Positions 61,315 through 64,000 of a stretch of DNA of 64,000 bases are shown here, piece by piece. Origin of the DNA: Vigna angularis (taxonomy: Eukaryota; Streptophyta; Magnoliopsida; Fabales; Fabaceae); NCBI RefSeq assembly GCF_016808095.1, contig NC_068977.1, forward strand, positions 24,887,364-24,951,363, given 5' to 3'. How positions within the stretch are numbered: the first letter of the stretch is position 1; the number at the start of each line of letters is the position of its first letter. The position numbers and the translations under genes were made by a program. The notes beneath the pieces were generated by a model. The model saw nothing but the letters and a program-made list of their open reading frames with translations. It did no database searches and was not told the origin of the DNA.

Positions 61315-61849
61315 TCAGCGGAAAAATTCCCGAGCTGGTTGCGGTGGTCTGAGGGAGAGCTCCGTCGAGGGAGCTCTGGTCCGGAATGTGAGAGGCATGG
61401 GTGGAGGGATTTGTCGTGCGTCCCTATCGTCGTCGATGATGATTGGAACGGGGAACAAGTCCAGCAACCTCGGCGCCCTCATGATCACCCAGTCGTATTC
61501 TTTCCAAAAAAAGTAAAAAAATTTGTCAATAATAAGATGAGGAGAAATTTTTCAAAAAAAGATGGAGGTGATCAGGGTACTTACCATACATATATAGCGG
61601 CAGTTGTGAAAACTGAGTGCCAGTGGGGTCTACCTCCGCTTGCCAGCGCCTGACCCGATTGCCGTGGTTGTTAAACCAGCAGTGCACATTGTATTCGCTG
61701 ACATCTGCGAAAACCCTTAGTCGAGACGCAATCTCGACGACTTGCGCTCTGCTGGGATGTGTGACCCCGTAATTGTAAATATGGGTCATCATTTTGACCT
61801 GATCGTCAGTAGGTCTCCACCGCTGACCGGTGTATCTCTCCATCTCCAT
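61315..61849 (-). CDS. WUSCHEL-like (WOX) homeodomain protein, two exons, antisense in a retrotransposon
   Basis: Exons on the minus strand: 61849-61585 and 61499-61315, joined through an 85-bp intron (GTAAGT to AG) in matching phase. The product is 149 residues. Residues 10-69 form a WOX-type homeodomain: RWRPTDDQV at helix 1, GVTHPSRAQV, and recognition helix NVHCWFNNHGNR. It keeps W, F and N but changes the usual Gln after WF to Asn and the following Lys to Gly. Residues 100-105, LLDLFP, resemble the WUS box (TLxLFP). Residues 135-140, ELSLRP, resemble an EAR repression motif. A likely nuclear transcription regulator; retained introns exclude a processed retrocopy. It lies about 1 kb after gag, in place of pol, on the opposite strand. 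The short product and changed helix 3 could mean altered or lost DNA binding. Confidence 0.75.
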
Positions 61850-61876
61850 CTCGCTCTTCTTTCCTCTCTAAGTTTT

Positions 61877-62628
61877 CTGAAACAAAAAAAAAATATAAAA
61901 ATAAAAAGAACAAAAACATAACAAAAGCATAAAACAAAAAAAGTATTTTCAGTGTTTTCTTTATTCGTTTTTGTTTCCTTTTAAGTTTATTTTTGTCCGG
62001 TCGGTCTTTGTTATTTCAGTGTCTGGTCTTGGATCTGTTTCACGGTCCTTGCAAGAGGGTCCTAAACGGATCTATGTCCTTTTGTCCTTGTCCATTTGTC
62101 CATGTCCGGTTCATACAATATTTTCTCTTTTTAAGTTTTCTGATTTTATGGGGTACGTGGCGTTGTTCTACCCGATTGTCTCTGCCATACCTTCAAACGA
62201 AGGGAGATTAACGTCTGGTTTCCAGCCTATATACCCCTTAAGTTAAGACAGTTGTGTTTTTAAGTGTTTTATGAGGAAGAAAGAAGACTCAGAAAGAAAT
62301 GCAGAGAAAGGCAAGAAAGAAATAAAAGCAAACAAAGCGGAGAGTAGAAGAAAAGGAAGAGCTTGCAGGAAAGGAAAGCAGAAAAGAAAAACATAAAGGG
62401 GAGAGGGGAAGTAAAGCAAAAACAGAAAGCGAAAGCATAAAAGAAAAGAAGAGCAGAAAGCAGGAGATAAAAAAAGGAGAGCATAACGGGAAGAAAGACA
62501 GGAAAATCGAACAAAAAAAAATGATGAAGGGAAAGGGAAAGAAAAGCAGAGAGGGAAGAGTGGAAGGAAGGGCAAGAAAATAAGAAACTTAAAGGAAAGA
62601 AAGAGGATTAAGAGTTTAGAGGACTTAC
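61877..62628 (-). other. Predicted 5' UTR intron of the WOX-like gene
   Basis: The donor CAG then GTAAGT starts at 62628 (minus). The acceptor TTTGTTTCAG ends at 61877, followed by a 27-nt leader before the ATG at 61849. The T-rich, pyrimidine-biased body on the minus strand fits a plant intron. Confidence 0.6.
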
Positions 62629-62824
62629 CTGGAAGTGGAAGGCTTACAGAAGCTCGTCGCAGCCCGGGGACGCCTCCGAAAGCACACGGGGACAGAGGCT
62701 CCACGCAGAAATCCAGACGCTCAAGGAAGAGAGAGAAGAGAGAGAAGAGGGAGAAAGAGAAGGATAGAGAGAGAGCGAGATCGGGAAAATGCCGCTCAGA
62801 CGCCGAAGGGGTACCCGCTTTATA
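62629..62824 (-). promoter_or_regulatory. Antisense core promoter and leader exon of the WOX-like gene
   Basis: On the minus strand TATAAA lies at 62824-62819 within GGCTATAAAGCGGG. It is followed by a CT-rich leader typical of plant 5' UTRs (about 62690-62780), ending at the donor at 62628. A start near 62790 is expected from TATA spacing. Confidence 0.6.
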
Positions 62825-62844
62825 GCCAAGCAAATCCACTGTAG

Positions 62845-64000
62845 CTACAGTTCCGGTCGCTGCAACTGCCTGGTGTCGGTCCCGGTCTTTCTGAATTCAA
62901 AAAAAAAAAAAAAAAAAAAAATTGAAAATCTGAAAACGGGTAGGGTTTTGTTGGGTCGATCCGGCCCAATTCAAGATTTCTTGGATGATCCGATTTCACC
63001 AAATAATAATAAAACAAAAAAAATCAAAAATATGATAAATAGAAAATTTTCAAAAAAATAATAGTTGGAGTGATGTAAATTTTGATGTGTTCAAAATTGT
63101 TTTTCATTTGCATGATAAGGTACATTTTTCAAGTTCATTGGGCCTCATTACCATGTTAGCCTTCTTTGAACCCAATTCTTTCTGAAAAATAAATTTGAGT
63201 GAAGAATTATTTTGGCATGTTTGTATTTTCACATCACACCATTTTGTTTGTTTTTATTCCTTCTTCTACATTTTTGAATAAATCTAAGAACAAAAATATT
63301 GAAAAAAAAAAGGAACAGTGCTCAAGCCCATTAGGCCCAATGGCCTTCGTGGTTTTCTCTCGAGTCTACTTCTTTTGGAAAATATGTCAAAAATATTTTG
63401 TTTTCGCATTTTTGCTGTTGAATGATGTTTTGTACCTTTGTTCAAGTTGTCATGTGTGATTTTCTTTGAATTTTAAAAAAAATCTGAGAATGAAAGATGA
63501 ACAGTTTTTGAGCCCATTAGGCCCCTTTGTCATATGTGGTTTCTCTTGAACTGGTGCATCTGAATTTTTGAAAAAATACATGTTTGTGTGGATTTTGTGT
63601 TCTCAATTCATAATTTACCTTTTCATTTGTGCGAATAAATATTTGTGCAAAAAAAAAAGGGAATTCAGACTCTTGTCTCAAGTTTTTTTTCATTATTGTA
63701 AAAGGAATAGTGTTGGGCCCATTGAGTCTTGTCGTGGTTGTAACAAGAATAATGTTTGGCCCATTGAGTCTGGTGGTGTTGCAAAATTTTCTTTAGTTCA
63801 ATCTTGTGAAATCCTCTCATAACAAAAAATTTAAAAAAAAAAAAAAAATGAATTTCTTTTAGCTTATTTCATAAACTTTGAAAAAATGCAAAAAAAAACT
63901 GTGTTCTTCGTCATCTTCTTGTGACAAGTTCACACGGCTCAGGTCATCTGATCCATTGGGTCAATGTGCCTGGTAAGTCCAACTTCCTTCTATGTTACTT
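62845..64000. other. Right end of window, nothing recognised
   Basis: Upstream side of the antisense gene. A-tracts (62899-62920, 63833-63848) and repeated phrases AGCCCATTAGGCCC (63331, 63511) and GGCCCATTGAGTCT (63716, 63759). No pol or LTR is recognisable. Confidence 0.5.

Larger units (their letters stand above)
44952..64000 (+). mobile_element. Large Tat/Ogre-like LTR retrotransposon, 5' part
   Basis: The 5' LTR (44952-56342, minus a nested element) starts TGTCAACACTCAATTTCG and ends TTGCGACA. It is followed by the primer site TGGCGACTCCACTGGGGA (56345-56362), the type used by Tat/Ogre elements and usually assigned to tRNA-Arg. The interior holds a broken Ogre-type ORF1, then a Tat-type gag, then no recognisable protease, reverse transcriptase or integrase up to the window end, but an antisense gene. 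The 3' LTR is not in the window, so the right limit and the inclusion of everything after gag are assumptions. Confidence 0.7.

Noticed and set aside
62243..62839. 198-codon minus-strand ORF over the WOX-like leader
   Set aside because: It spans the TATA box, leader exon and predicted intron and is a run of Phe/Leu/Ser from pyrimidine-rich sequence.

Overview
This window is plant nuclear DNA. It has intron-bearing genes with GT-AG junctions, LTR retrotransposons with plant tRNA primer sites, and long AT-rich spacers. The retrotransposon families (Athila/Calypso-like, Tat/Ogre-like, SIRE/Tork-like Copia) and the one clear host gene suggest a legume, probably Phaseoleae such as Vigna or Phaseolus. 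That placement is inference from family resemblance, not from a search.

Layout. (1) 1-10845 is a stack of gypsy elements. The tail of a Tat/Ogre-type element (hairpin minisatellite plus 3' LTR, 9669-10845) is abutted by a minus-strand gypsy LTR (6449-9668). That LTR is split by a very young non-autonomous Athila-like element (22-6448, LTRs 3 differences in 1750 bp, TSD ATACC). (2) 12279-14723 is a five-exon S-type anion channel gene on the minus strand (SLAH3-like, 597 codons), the only confident host gene. (3) 14724-22697 is AT-rich spacer with an orphan exon-like ORF and a 169-bp fold-back Mutator-type MITE. (4) 22698-36128 is a decayed Copia element. It holds a CACTA transposon carrying a captured NDR1/HIN1-like gene fragment, and a second, gag-only Copia element (26181-34001, minus). 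One LTR of that second element holds a 3.9-kb solo LTR. (5) 36134-44496 is AT-rich spacer. (6) From 44497 to the end, a gypsy LTR start is interrupted by a large Tat/Ogre-like element (from 44952). Its 4.8-kb 5' LTR is itself split by an Athila-like element with apparently identical LTRs (49246-55782, TSD AACTA). The Tat/Ogre-like interior has a broken ORF1, a gag with one stop, no visible pol, and an antisense gene.

The most notable item is that antisense gene (61315 to about 62824, minus). It has a TATA box, a 5' UTR intron, two coding exons joined in frame by GT-AG, and a predicted 149-residue product. The product has a divergent WUSCHEL-type (WOX) homeodomain, a WUS-box-like LLDLFP and an EAR-like LSL tail. 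It sits where pol would be expected. A second theme is covarying RNA-hairpin candidates shared by the Athila-like elements: one in the LTR transcribed region, one beside the polypurine tract, and a family of hairpins with an 8-nt TACTGAWG-type loop and changing stems. Three different elements here keep gag but lack pol. No rRNA genes, tRNA genes or CRISPR arrays were seen.
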